Of a DNA stretch of 21,356 nt, positions 1-5,641 are shown piece after piece. The stretch is from a virus. The position numbers were made by a program, and so were the translations under genes. The DNA is taken from the IMG/VR virus record IMGVR_UViG_3300021964_000662, positions 1 to 21,356 of that record; one strand, written 5' to 3'. The notes below the pieces were generated by a model. The model was given only the letters and a program-made list of their open reading frames with translations. It was not told the DNA's origin and did no database searches. Each line of letters starts with the position of its first letter. Positions within the stretch are counted from its first letter, which is position 1.

Positions 1-255
1 AGAGCAAAGGAAATTGCTGATCAAAATGCTGTCGCTGAAGATATGGATGAGCAGTCAAAGCAGCAAATGGAACAACTCGCTATGATGAATTATGTTCCTG
101 GTTTTGATACATACAATAGGAGTATCAATGGTGGGTATCTTCCTGATGTCCAATTCTACACTGAGACTAAAGTGCCAGAATCTCGGCGTGGATTAAGAAA
201 CGGACTGGCGCAGCAAATCCTTCATGAAAAAATGGTGGAGATGCAATATCAATAG
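1..255 (+). CDS. C-terminal part of an unrecognised phage protein
   Basis: The reading frame is open from the first base of the window and ends at TAA 253-255, so only the last 84 residues are seen. A methionine at 43 is internal rather than a start, because the frame is open upstream and no ribosome binding site precedes it. The visible part begins with an acidic, Gln-rich helical stretch, followed by NYVPGFDTY and a C-terminal segment with RRGLRNGLAQQILHEKM. I do not recognise the family. It precedes a run of + strand genes (lipoprotein, coiled-coil membrane protein), so a virion or lysis-associated role is possible, but that is only context. The next gene starts 9 bases after the stop. Confidence 0.75.
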   Translation, partial: RAKEIADQNAVAEDMDEQSKQQMEQLAMMNYVPGFDTYNRSINGGYLPDVQFYTETKVPESRRGLRNGLAQQILHEKMVEMQYQ

Positions 256-263
256 GAGCACTA

Positions 264-362
264 ATGTCTGATAGAGATTTCTACAACCTTAGAGAACTAA
301 TCCGTAAATTACAGCGAAAAGTAGAACATCTGGAAAAGAAATTAGAGGAACGAACGACATGA
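264..362 (+). CDS. 32-aa helical mini-protein
   Basis: A short ORF starts at ATG 264, a few bases after a clear AGGAG (254-258), and stops at TGA 360-362. The stop overlaps the ATG of the lipoprotein gene (ATGA, 359-362), the arrangement used throughout this genome. The peptide begins MSDRDFYNLREL and is nearly all charged heptad-like helix (IRKLQRKVEHLEKKLEE), so it probably forms a short coiled coil. Function is unknown. The ribosome binding site and the coupled overlap are the evidence that it is translated; it might also serve to feed ribosomes into the lipoprotein gene. Confidence 0.65.
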   Translation: MSDRDFYNLRELIRKLQRKVEHLEKKLEERTT

Positions 363-715
363 TTAAAATTTTAATACCGGCAATCTTACTAACTGGGTGC
401 TCTATGGTACCCAGTTTCTGGGATGATAATGAATCAAGGTTAGCAGTAGACGTCAGGTTTGCGGTCAATAAGATAGACTGTTCAATTCCTTATCAGGAAC
501 AGGTTGCAGATTTGAAAGACAGAGTCGATCTGTTTGCTATGTACTCCGAATCACGTGGTTCCGATGATATTGGTGAGATAGTTGGTATGATGCAAGAAAC
601 CGTAGATGGTTTGTATGAAGACAAATCAAATAACTCTTTCTTTTGTAATTTAAAAAAGAAAGTTCTGGTCAAACAATCAGCTGACATTGCCGATGCGGTG
701 ATGGGGAGATATTAA
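359..715 (+). CDS. Small phage lipoprotein (118 aa)
   Basis: The N-terminus is a short signal peptide ending in a lipobox: MIKILIPAILLTGC, with Cys14 the predicted lipidated residue. The mature protein of about 105 residues would be anchored to a membrane, most likely the inner leaflet of the outer membrane in a Gram-negative host. It holds two further cysteines (C40 and C96) that could form a disulfide. No enzymatic motif is visible. The gene overlaps the 32-aa ORF before it (ATGA) and the 80-aa ORF after it (TAATG at 713-717). A membrane-anchored coiled-coil protein is encoded two genes downstream, which makes an outer-membrane spanin role conceivable, but o-spanins are usually shorter. Lipoprotein status is well supported; function is not. 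Confidence 0.75.
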   Translation: MIKILIPAILLTGCSMVPSFWDDNESRLAVDVRFAVNKIDCSIPYQEQVADLKDRVDLFAMYSESRGSDDIGEIVGMMQETVDGLYEDKSNNSFFCNLKKKVLVKQSADIADAVMGRY

Positions 716-957
716 TGAGTGAACAAATTAAAGAACTACAAGCATTACTGTCATGTGGCGACAGTTTTGTTGAAAGACAAGCGTCGCTTGCTCTTGAAAT
801 TGCTGATGCACAAGCAGTGGGTAATATATCATCTCAGCAAGCTAAAGAGCTCATGGAGGATCTCGTTCGTACAGATGAAATTGAAGGTAAGTCGGAAGAT
901 ATTGTCTTGGTTGGGAAACTCATCACAGGAGTGATGGGATTAGCATCAGTAGTGTAA
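715..957 (+). CDS. Unknown 80-aa protein with hydrophobic C-terminus
   Basis: ATG 715 overlaps the lipoprotein stop (TAATG) and has a GGGGAG site upstream at 703-708. The first 60 residues are soluble and helical, with IKELQALLSC near the N-terminus and AKELMEDLVRTDEIEG later. The last 18 (DIVLVGKLITGVMGLASV) are hydrophobic and could be a C-terminal membrane tail, though the segment is short and contains a lysine. The family is not recognised. The same region in another frame (719-934) is also open, but this frame has the better ribosome binding site and the coupled overlap. Confidence 0.75.
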   Translation: MSEQIKELQALLSCGDSFVERQASLALEIADAQAVGNISSQQAKELMEDLVRTDEIEGKSEDIVLVGKLITGVMGLASVV

Positions 958-998
958 TGTTAGAGATGAAAGAGTGGTTTTTAAAGGAGAGTGTATAA

Positions 999-1523
999 AT
1001 GGCAGAGTTTGAGTTTGCGGGAACGACTTTCCGTGGTGGCAAGATGTTTGTTGTCCTTACTGCACTCTCGACTCTGGGTGGTGCAGCATGGGGCGGCTTT
1101 GAAGTCTATAAAGATTATATGGACATGAAAGAAATTATCCAGAACATGGATACTGATGCAATGAATGCACGTATGGATATAGTCAATACAAAACTAGATG
1201 AGGCAATTGATTACACGCGTGATATTAAATCTGGTCTCAGGGACGATATTCTTGCAATTGAAAAACAAGTTGATCGGATGGAAGATAAAATTCGTGAATC
1301 AGAACAAGAAACACGTGATATTATTGCGAATGCTGAAGAACGATTTGAGAATAAAAGAGACGCTCTACAAAACGATTATGATGAAAAAGCAAATCGTCTT
1401 GCGGAGCGTAATGATGGTATGAGAACTGATCTTGAAGACAAAGTGGATCGGGAGGTCAAGGATCTTGAAGATAGATTAGGTAAGAAACTCCAGCGCGCTT
1501 TGGACAACCCTCTGGCTAATTAG
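999..1523 (+). CDS. Membrane-anchored coiled-coil protein (174 aa)
   Basis: The protein has a short N-terminal cytoplasmic segment (residues 1-15, ending FRGGK), one likely transmembrane helix (about 16-37, MFVVLTALSTLGGAAWGGF) and then about 130 residues of highly charged heptad-type helix (RMEDKIRESEQETRDI, DLEDKVDREVKDLEDRLGKK). Positive charges before the helix favour N-in/C-out topology, leaving the coiled coil in the periplasm. That is the layout of an inner-membrane spanin, but virion proteins can look the same, so the role is inferred only. Translation starts at ATG 999 behind AAAGGAG (984-990). It is the last gene of the + strand run, and its final codons form the 5' arm of a terminator hairpin. 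Confidence 0.8.
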   Translation: MAEFEFAGTTFRGGKMFVVLTALSTLGGAAWGGFEVYKDYMDMKEIIQNMDTDAMNARMDIVNTKLDEAIDYTRDIKSGLRDDILAIEKQVDRMEDKIRESEQETRDIIANAEERFENKRDALQNDYDEKANRLAERNDGMRTDLEDKVDREVKDLEDRLGKKLQRALDNPLAN

Positions 1524-1540
1524 AGGGTTTATTTCTTCTT
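1506..1540 (+). terminator. Rho-independent terminator for the + strand gene run
   Basis: An 8-bp perfect stem, AACCCTCT (1506-1513) with AGAGGGTT (1522-1529), encloses an 8-base loop, and is followed by a T-rich tract TATTTCTTCTT (1530-1540). It overlaps the last codons of the coiled-coil gene and the stop of the convergent - strand gene. The T-tract is on the + strand side only, so it should mainly stop + strand transcription. Confidence 0.75.
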
Positions 1541-1698
1541 AGTACATTATATGGATCTACTTGATCCAACCATACATTACCAAGTGCTGCAACATAGGCA
1601 TCATAGGACTTCATCTGAAACTCTGTTTGCTTATCACCTGGAATAAAAATCTCCTGAAACTCTTCAGGAGTAATATCCATCTCAACTTTAATTTTCAT
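1516..1698 (-). CDS. Unknown 60-aa protein
   Basis: A small acidic protein starting MKIKVEMDITPEEFQEIFIP. The start overlaps the stop of the preceding gene (ATGA, 1695-1698). Its stop (TAG, 1518-1516) lies inside the loop of the + strand terminator, so the two transcription units converge and overlap by 8 bases. No known motif. It is the last gene of the long leftward transcription unit. Confidence 0.7.
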   Translation of the reverse strand: MKIKVEMDITPEEFQEIFIPGDKQTEFQMKSYDAYVAALGNVWLDQVDPYNVLRRNKPSN

Positions 1699-2024
1699 AA
1701 TTTAATAATCTCCACTTTGTCACCATAATTTTCTTTGAGTTCGTTGTAAATGCCAGCGTTACTCATTCGTAACCCTTGGTATGATTTATATAGATTATAC
1801 CACGATCCTGACTCAGTGTATACAACTATTTTATGAGATTCAATATCAATATTCATTTCTTTGATCTGGCTGCTCAAGCGCCATGAATCACCATAGAGAT
1901 AAGAACCACTCCAACCAGAGAGGATCTTTTGAAACTGTTCGCCTTCGTGGTTAACTTCGATGATTACCCAAGAGTCTGGTGTAATGCCTTGTTCTGCTGG
2001 CATTTGCATTGTTTCGTCACTCAT
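1695..2024 (-). CDS. Unknown 109-aa protein
   Basis: The N-terminal 15 residues are Met/Gln/Glu-rich and look disordered. The rest mixes strands and aromatic residues (SWVIIEVNHEGEQFQKILSG, SGSYLYGDSWRL, IVVYTESGSWYNLYKSYQGL) and suggests a small alpha/beta fold. No catalytic or metal-binding signature is visible and the family is not recognised. It overlaps the upstream gene by 8 bases and the downstream one by the ATGA at 1695-1698, so it is translated as part of the small-gene array. Confidence 0.7.
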   Translation of the reverse strand: MSDETMQMPAEQGITPDSWVIIEVNHEGEQFQKILSGWSGSYLYGDSWRLSSQIKEMNIDIESHKIVVYTESGSWYNLYKSYQGLRMSNAGIYNELKENYGDKVEIIKL

Positions 2025-2397
2025 CTGCCCACCTTATACGTTTGCCGTAGTGTGTTTCAAACTGTTCAATAAGTGTATCATATGGCAAGAGTTCTTCAGT
2101 TGTCAAGTCCCATAGATATTCACCAAGTGCATTCCAGTCTTCCCTGTGCATGGGTGCAACACTATATTCATGCCAACCATTCCAATACTCGTCACCAGGA
2201 ACACCACGAATATCAATACGGCCGCCTGCATAGTATGTGGTGACTTCCTCGTATTCCCATACATCACCTGGACCAAGACCTTTAGGATAAATCGTTTCAC
2301 CTTCTTTGAGAACTTCGCTTACGATTTCAGTGAGTCCTCGATCGCGATACCATTCCATACTAACAGGTCCCATCATATTGGTGCTGTAAGTAATCAT
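2017..2397 (-). CDS. Conserved-looking unknown phage protein (126 aa)
   Basis: The start is placed at ATG 2397, which forms an ATGA overlap with the upstream 67-aa gene. A GTG eight codons earlier (2421) is open but would run further into that gene. The protein begins MITYSTNMMGPVSMEWYRDR and then has Gly/Trp/Tyr-rich segments (GPGDVWEYEEVTTYYAGGRI, WNGWHEYSVAPM). The aromatic-rich, acidic make-up resembles the small conserved proteins of unknown function in large T4-like phages, but I cannot name the family. No enzymatic motif is visible. Confidence 0.7.
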   Translation of the reverse strand: MITYSTNMMGPVSMEWYRDRGLTEIVSEVLKEGETIYPKGLGPGDVWEYEEVTTYYAGGRIDIRGVPGDEYWNGWHEYSVAPMHREDWNALGEYLWDLTTEELLPYDTLIEQFETHYGKRIRWADE

Positions 2398-2597
2398 ATC
2401 TCGCCACCACAATGCGGACACTTTGGTTTTAATTTTCTGACCAAATCTCTCAACTCTTTGGCTTCTTCCATCAACTTTTTCAGTTTATCCTTCTGACGAT
2501 CACCCTTTGCCTTTTCTAGTTCTTGTTTAAGATCCCTTTTTAACACACTAAGTCTCTGTTCAAATACTCCGGCAAATGCTGTGATCGTCTTACTCAT
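2394..2597 (-). CDS. 67-aa coiled-coil protein with C-terminal CxxC knuckle
   Basis: Residues 13-58 are a long charged helix (LKRDLKQELEKAKGDRQKDK, LMEEAKELRDLVRKLK), followed by a terminal CPHCGGEI. The single CxxC would be half of a zinc ribbon, so metal binding would need a dimer, which the coiled coil could supply (inference). The start ATG 2597 overlaps the stop of a possible 16-aa ORF (ATGA) and the stop overlaps the next gene (ATGA, 2394-2397). Function is unknown. Confidence 0.7.
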   Translation of the reverse strand: MSKTITAFAGVFEQRLSVLKRDLKQELEKAKGDRQKDKLKKLMEEAKELRDLVRKLKPKCPHCGGEI

Positions 2598-2644
2598 TCT
2601 GTTAATCCATAAGCCACCTGGCCTAATCTAATCCAGCCCATCAT
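2594..2644 (-). CDS. Possible 16-aa micro-ORF
   Basis: The otherwise empty gap between two genes is exactly filled by an ORF of 16 residues (MMGWIRLGQVAYGLTE). Its stop forms an ATGA overlap with the next gene, and its start lies just after the previous stop with AGAGG about 12 bases upstream. The fit to the overlap pattern is the only evidence. It may be a translational-coupling leader instead of a functional peptide. Confidence 0.3.
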   Translation of the reverse strand: MMGWIRLGQVAYGLTE

Positions 2645-2645
2645 T

Positions 2646-2855
2646 TTACTTTACCTCTTGAGGATAATACCTCACAATTTCAAAGTTTTCTTCAGGGTAT
2701 CCAAAACTACATACCCACTCTGCTAAATCAAAATCAGGCTTGACCCAAAGATCATACCCAGTACCGCCCACTGCTTCATCTGGTAGTGCACGAGGAAATC
2801 CATATGCCCAACCAGCTGGAGTTGGATCGACCATTAATTGGTATTTAACCGCCAT
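2646..2855 (-). CDS. Unknown 69-aa protein
   Basis: A small soluble protein starting MAVKYQLMVDPTPAGWAYGF, with a Gly/Pro-rich middle (ALPDEAVGGTGYDLWVKPDF) and an aromatic C-terminus. ATG 2855 has GAGGAAGAAAA directly upstream and lies 22 bases inside the end of the preceding gene. The family is not recognised and no motif is visible. Confidence 0.7.
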   Translation of the reverse strand: MAVKYQLMVDPTPAGWAYGFPRALPDEAVGGTGYDLWVKPDFDLAEWVCSFGYPEENFEIVRYYPQEVK

Positions 2856-3214
2856 TTTTCTTCTTCCTCTTGCATCTTCTCTTGTTCGTTGTGACCAATC
2901 GGAGTGATTGTGTTTTTAATAATTAACTCATCGTCCCATGCTTCACCAATCATAGGTTCGTCTTTTCGGAACTGTGCGATTGCTTCTTCAAGCGTAACTT
3001 CACGTGTAGACACGATTGTCTCACCGAGATGCTGTTGTGTAAACTCCTTTGCTTCCTCACAGACTACTGTATCAGACGCATACACTTCAGGTGTGCAAGG
3101 AAAAGCTCTCATACCATTTTTAAAGTACCTCTCTTCCCCAACATTATCTGGTACTTCCACTACGTATCTCATTCTAAATTGGGAGATAGTATCTACCATT
3201 ACATATTTACTCAT
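2834..3214 (-). CDS. Unknown 126-aa protein
   Basis: The protein begins with beta-rich sequence (YVMVDTISQFRMRYVVEVPD), then a helix around VCEEAKEFTQQHLGE and an acidic tail (NEQEKMQEEEEKWRL). The start ATG 3214 follows AAAGGAGAAGAAG, a strong Shine-Dalgarno region located inside the last codons of the 25-aa membrane ORF upstream. Its size and sequence are typical of small conserved proteins of T4-like phages, but I cannot assign a family. Confidence 0.72.
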   Translation of the reverse strand: MSKYVMVDTISQFRMRYVVEVPDNVGEERYFKNGMRAFPCTPEVYASDTVVCEEAKEFTQQHLGETIVSTREVTLEEAIAQFRKDEPMIGEAWDDELIIKNTITPIGHNEQEKMQEEEEKWRLNTN

Positions 3215-3284
3215 CTTCTTCTCCTTTAATCAAAAACCAAATCAGTCCCAAACAAAATAAAAGTATCCACCCTGATATTATCAT
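3207..3284 (-). CDS. 25-aa single-pass membrane micro-protein
   Basis: ATG 3284 overlaps the stop of the preceding gene (ATGA, 3281-3284). The ORF runs to TAA 3209-3207, which overlaps the first codons of the next gene. The peptide is one hydrophobic helix (IISGWILLFCLGLIWFLI) followed by KGEEDE, i.e. a short N-terminus, one membrane span and an acidic tail. The overlap at both ends and the clean membrane helix make it a credible gene even though it is very short. It may act on the host membrane; the function is unknown. Confidence 0.65.
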   Translation of the reverse strand: MIISGWILLFCLGLIWFLIKGEEDE

Positions 3285-3649
3285 TCTATTACCTGAGCCT
3301 TACCGTGCTTGAACTTACCGAAGCGATTCTTTTTCATATTAACTTTAAACATCGTATACTTCCAGCCTGGGGGTGGAGGTGGAATACATTTATCTTCTCT
3401 GGTCATCATGCTTGTAGTTGTCTGTATGACTTTAATTAATCTACCAAACTCTTTCTTACAAGCCCAGATAGCAGCTGGAATACTTTTGTTGAAGAACTTA
3501 CGCTCATGAGGAAATCCAACCCCATCTTCAAATTTTACCGTGATCCAATAGCTGGTAGTGTCATCTTCTTGATTGTACCAAGCATCGGTCAAAGTATCAT
3601 CACCCCTCATTGATGCTGGCTTGAACTTTCCTGCTCTTTGATTACTCAT
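3281..3649 (-). CDS. Unknown 122-aa basic protein
   Basis: Notable segments are SYWITVKFEDGVGFPHERKF, AIWACKKEFGRLIKVI, a proline run (CIPPPPPGWKYTMF) and a basic C-terminus (KKNRFGKFKHGK). The excess of Lys/Arg in the last 25 residues could suit nucleic-acid contact, but there is no named domain. It begins just after the upstream gene's stop and overlaps the 25-aa membrane ORF downstream by four bases. Confidence 0.72.
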   Translation of the reverse strand: MSNQRAGKFKPASMRGDDTLTDAWYNQEDDTTSYWITVKFEDGVGFPHERKFFNKSIPAAIWACKKEFGRLIKVIQTTTSMMTREDKCIPPPPPGWKYTMFKVNMKKNRFGKFKHGKAQVIE

Positions 3650-3652
3650 AAT

Positions 3653-4159
3653 TTAATCCCATAATGATCTATAATACTTTCCAAATAATGTTAATCCATT
3701 TCCAATTCTTCGATGATGCTTTTCCATACCTTCGCGATCGATTTGAAACGTATCTTGTGGTCCACGCTTCATTTCTGAATAACCATTTTCTAACTTCTCC
3801 CAGTATACGTCAGATTTACCTGAGTAAAATTGTTCGTCGTTATCGTCGTCAAGAATTTGTTCAAACGACCAGATCATTTCATCCATAACATAATCCCAAC
3901 GATCAAAGAAATGTGGATCTGTTTCTCCGTTGACACTATACTTTTCTTCATACCACCCATGAGGCATCCTTAATTCGTACGGTACGTCTTCGCTATCGAC
4001 ATTAGGTGCACCATGCTTAGTAGCCTTTAATTGCTTAAGCATTGGAAGAATAATCAACGCAAGTGTATGGTCCATATCCCACGTGTCGTAGTCATGGATA
4101 CGAATCTCTTCTCTACGAGGAGTGTCATCATCTTTATATGGACCAATTGTTATTTTCAT
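3653..4159 (-). CDS. Conserved phage protein of unknown function (168 aa)
   Basis: The sequence has the look of a conserved T4-like phage protein: MKITIGPYKDDD at the N-terminus, DYDTWDMDHTLALIILPMLK (residues 23-42), KATKHGAPNVDSEDVPYELR, then FDRWDYVMDEMIWSFEQIL, and a C-terminal RRIGNGLTLFGKYYRSLWD. I associate this pattern (a D/W-rich segment, a KHG.P..D..DVP segment and a D.W..V.DEMIW.FE segment) with an uncharacterised family found in many myoviruses, from memory and without a search. No catalytic residues can be assigned. The start overlaps the 51-aa gene by ATGA (4156-4159). Confidence 0.75.
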   Translation of the reverse strand: MKITIGPYKDDDTPRREEIRIHDYDTWDMDHTLALIILPMLKQLKATKHGAPNVDSEDVPYELRMPHGWYEEKYSVNGETDPHFFDRWDYVMDEMIWSFEQILDDDNDEQFYSGKSDVYWEKLENGYSEMKRGPQDTFQIDREGMEKHHRRIGNGLTLFGKYYRSLWD

Positions 4160-4311
4160 TCAGTTAAAAACTCCGGATCAGGCTCGTTATTACTATTGAT
4201 CTGTTCGTATAGATCAGCATTGACAGCACCGTATTTTTTGACAAAATCTTCTTTTGACAAGTTGATTGCATCTTCTTGCATATCAAAGAAGTCGTTACCC
4301 ATCTTACTCAT
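4156..4311 (-). CDS. 51-aa unknown protein
   Basis: ATG 4311 follows GTAGGAGAATTCTA (a strong Shine-Dalgarno) and overlaps the preceding stop (TAATG). The stop TGA 4158-4156 overlaps the next start (ATGA). The product is acidic and probably helical (MGNDFFDMQEDAINLSKEDF, KYGAVNADLYEQI). Ribosome site and both overlaps strongly support translation. Function unknown. Confidence 0.72.
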   Translation of the reverse strand: MSKMGNDFFDMQEDAINLSKEDFVKKYGAVNADLYEQINSNNEPDPEFLTE

Positions 4312-4541
4312 TAGAATTCTCCTACTGTTCCATTCTTAGCATAAAAAGCAGCTGCCCCACGTTCGTACGAAGTTGAGGCGCGAAGCTTACGTATTTTCTC
4401 TTCAAAGAAATCTTTCTTGATCTCGTCGTGTAAAATATTTATTGCTTTGACCCAGCCTTTGTTCATCCAGAACGTAACTAACAACTCGTCCTGCTTGGCA
4501 AAGATTTCCTTTGCACCTGGTACATCAATATTACGTAACAT
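4311..4541 (-). CDS. Unknown 76-aa protein
   Basis: A mostly helical protein (GAKEIFAKQDELLVTFWMNK, INILHDEIKKDFFEEKIRKL) with a Ser/Ala/Gly-rich C-terminus (STSYERGAAAFYAKN). The start ATG 4541 has GGAGG nine bases upstream and sits 11 bases inside the preceding gene. No motif recognised. It is the second gene behind the early-type promoter at 4785-4813. Confidence 0.7.
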   Translation of the reverse strand: MLRNIDVPGAKEIFAKQDELLVTFWMNKGWVKAINILHDEIKKDFFEEKIRKLRASTSYERGAAAFYAKNGTVGEF

Positions 4542-4758
4542 TTTTTGTAGCCTCCGCTGTACGATTGTTATTTAACTTTAACAACGCGTAATTCAAATTA
4601 GTGATTGCACCACGCATTGCTTCCGTTTCAACAGCACTTGCATCGATCGTTTGCAAATCATTGTACATACGATCCAAGGTAACTTGCATCTTTTTGATTT
4701 CCATCATCATGTCCCAACGTGGTGTATTAGAAGCTGCAACTTTATTTAACATTTTCAT
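4531..4758 (-). CDS. Unknown 75-aa helical protein, first gene after an early-type promoter
   Basis: The protein is predicted to be all helix (MMMEIKKMQVTLDRMYNDLQ, AITNLNYALLKLNNNRTAEA) and may form a coiled coil. The start ATG 4758 has GAGGAG nine bases upstream. It is the first gene downstream of the T4-early-like promoter, with a leader of roughly 20 bases after the predicted transcription start. That suggests expression immediately after infection and possibly a host-takeover role (inference). No family recognised. A second ATG two codons on (4752) is possible but has no better ribosome site. Confidence 0.75.
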   Translation of the reverse strand: MKMLNKVAASNTPRWDMMMEIKKMQVTLDRMYNDLQTIDASAVETEAMRGAITNLNYALLKLNNNRTAEATKNVT

Positions 4759-4784
4759 AATCTATCTCCTCATTTGATATAACC

Positions 4785-4813
4785 ATTATCCTATATTTTA
4801 AGAAAAGGTAAAC
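4785..4813 (-). promoter_or_regulatory. T4-early-type promoter A
   Basis: On the - strand GTTTAC (4813-4808) and GATAAT (4790-4785) are separated by 17 bases. GTTTAC is the characteristic -35 element of T4 early promoters. The block from the spacer through the -10 and on to the ribosome site (ATATAGGATAATGG, then ATCAAATGA and GGAGATAGAT) is repeated almost exactly at 5614-5670, which supports a regulatory rather than coding role. Predicted transcription start is about 4778. Confidence 0.7.
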
Positions 4814-4848
4814 ATCGATTTCAATATTTTTTTCACTAACAATTTCAA

Positions 4849-5175
4849 TCATTTATTTAAATGTTTGCACTCGCCTCGGAACTTGAATCCTGTGCAGGTG
4901 CATGTGTTCTTTGTTTTGTTGACCTGGTACACTTTACCTTTCGATCCAGCTACTTCAATGATGTCATCATCGTGCTCTTCAGGTACTGTACCAACTAAAT
5001 CAAATGTACGACCTCGAGTGTCAAACTTCAGCGGTTTTGTATACTTATCTAAACCCCTAGAGTAATCACCAACTTGGAACCAGACAAGTTTGTCTTTCTC
5101 GTTGACATAATACAAATGTGGATGATAGAAGAACTCATCCACCTGGCCAGTTGTTTCACAAAGAATACGGATCAT
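4849..5175 (-). CDS. Small SWIM zinc-finger protein (108 aa)
   Basis: The C-terminus carries a SWIM-type zinc-binding motif CxCx8CxH: C92, C94, C103 and H105 in CTCTGFKFRGECKH. SWIM domains are small zinc-binding modules in transposases, MEKK1 and DNA-repair partners, where they mediate contact with DNA or proteins. Residues 1-80 contain strand-rich sequence (LYYVNEKDKLVWFQVGDYSR, TFDLVGTVPEEHDDD) of no recognised fold, and KGKVYQVNKTKNT leads into the motif. The gene starts at ATG 5175 overlapping the upstream 28-aa ORF (ATGA) and belongs to the operon driven by promoter B. The zinc motif is clear; target and function are unknown. Confidence 0.72.
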   Translation of the reverse strand: MIRILCETTGQVDEFFYHPHLYYVNEKDKLVWFQVGDYSRGLDKYTKPLKFDTRGRTFDLVGTVPEEHDDDIIEVAGSKGKVYQVNKTKNTCTCTGFKFRGECKHLNK

Positions 5176-5258
5176 TCAGGTCCTCCACTTACAAAATAAT
5201 ATAATATTAAACCGAAACCAATACCAAACATTGATGCAAGTATTAGTTCAATCCACAT
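5172..5258 (-). CDS. 28-aa single-pass membrane micro-protein
   Basis: ATG 5258 overlaps the stop of the preceding ORF (TGATG, 5260-5256) and the TGA at 5174-5172 overlaps the next start (ATGA). The peptide is essentially one transmembrane helix, MWIELILASMFGIGFGLILY, followed by YFVSGGPE. Coupling on both sides and the hydrophobic profile support a real gene. It is paired with another small membrane protein directly upstream. Function unknown. Confidence 0.65.
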   Translation of the reverse strand: MWIELILASMFGIGFGLILYYFVSGGPE

Positions 5259-5359
5259 CAAAACTTTCTCCATTCACCGGAGATCAAAAGATACGCAATC
5301 GCGATACCTGTTACTCCAAGTACCAACATCACGTCAAGATAATTTGCTGTGTAACCCAT
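5258..5359 (-). CDS. 33-aa single-pass membrane micro-protein
   Basis: The ORF starts three bases after the stop of the ArdC-N-like gene and ends in TGATG, coupled to the next membrane peptide. Residues 10-27 (VMLVLGVTGIAIAYLLIS) form a transmembrane helix, followed by a polar GEWRKF tail. The position in a promoter-B operon between two folded proteins suggests early expression. The upstream ribosome site is weak, so it may depend on translational coupling. Confidence 0.6.
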   Translation of the reverse strand: MGYTANYLDVMLVLGVTGIAIAYLLISGEWRKF

Positions 5360-5361
5360 AA

Positions 5362-5613
5362 TTAAGCCCTCGCTAAAACTTCTGATGCGTCAAATACTGA
5401 GAAGAAACGTGGCTTCTTAGAAGTCTCTGTTTCGTCCTCATCCTTTGAGAACATTACCAGCCTAGCACAAGCTTTCAAACCTTTCAATTTTTTACCTGGG
5501 ATTCCCAGGTCACGAGTTGCCTGCTTGAAGGTAACGACTGCATCAACACCAACAGCTGCCAAAGTTTCTGCGTTCATGCCAGTGTACTCACGCTTTGTTA
5601 CAAAATTCATCAT
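5362..5613 (-). CDS. Small protein resembling the ArdC N-terminal domain (83 aa)
   Basis: The sequence follows the pattern of the N-terminal, ssDNA-binding domain of the anti-restriction protein ArdC (DUF1738 type): REYTGMNAETL (YxGxNxxxL), then VTFKQATRDLG (TFKQAxxLG), a basic GKKLKGLKAC, LVMFSKDE, and KKPRFFSVFDASEV (VF near the end). The zinc-metalloprotease half of full-length ArdC is absent, so this is a stand-alone domain. The start is placed at ATG 5613 (or 5610) behind AAGGAG. The earlier in-frame ATG (5643) lies in the -10 of promoter B and would not be transcribed. It is the first gene after that promoter, so early synthesis is likely. The similarity is by eye, so the family call is moderate and an anti-restriction role is inferred. 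Confidence 0.6.
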   Translation of the reverse strand: MMNFVTKREYTGMNAETLAAVGVDAVVTFKQATRDLGIPGKKLKGLKACARLVMFSKDEDETETSKKPRFFSVFDASEVLARA

Positions 5614-5641
5614 ATCTATCTCTCCTTCATTTGATGTAGCC

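Noticed and set aside
957-998. 13-codon ORF on the + strand between the 80-aa gene and the coiled-coil gene
   Set aside because: It is very short and mainly spans the ribosome site of the next gene; the TAATG overlap is the only support.
2146-2496. 116-codon open frame on the + strand
   Set aside because: It is antisense to three small genes with ribosome sites and overlaps, has no ribosome site and no recognisable protein features.
4742-4852. 36-codon ORF on the - strand (start overlapping the SWIM gene stop by ATGA) running across promoter A
   Set aside because: It lies over the duplicated promoter and leader, whose copy at 5614-5670 is clearly regulatory, and it would overlap the next gene out of frame. 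The overlap of start and stop is probably chance.
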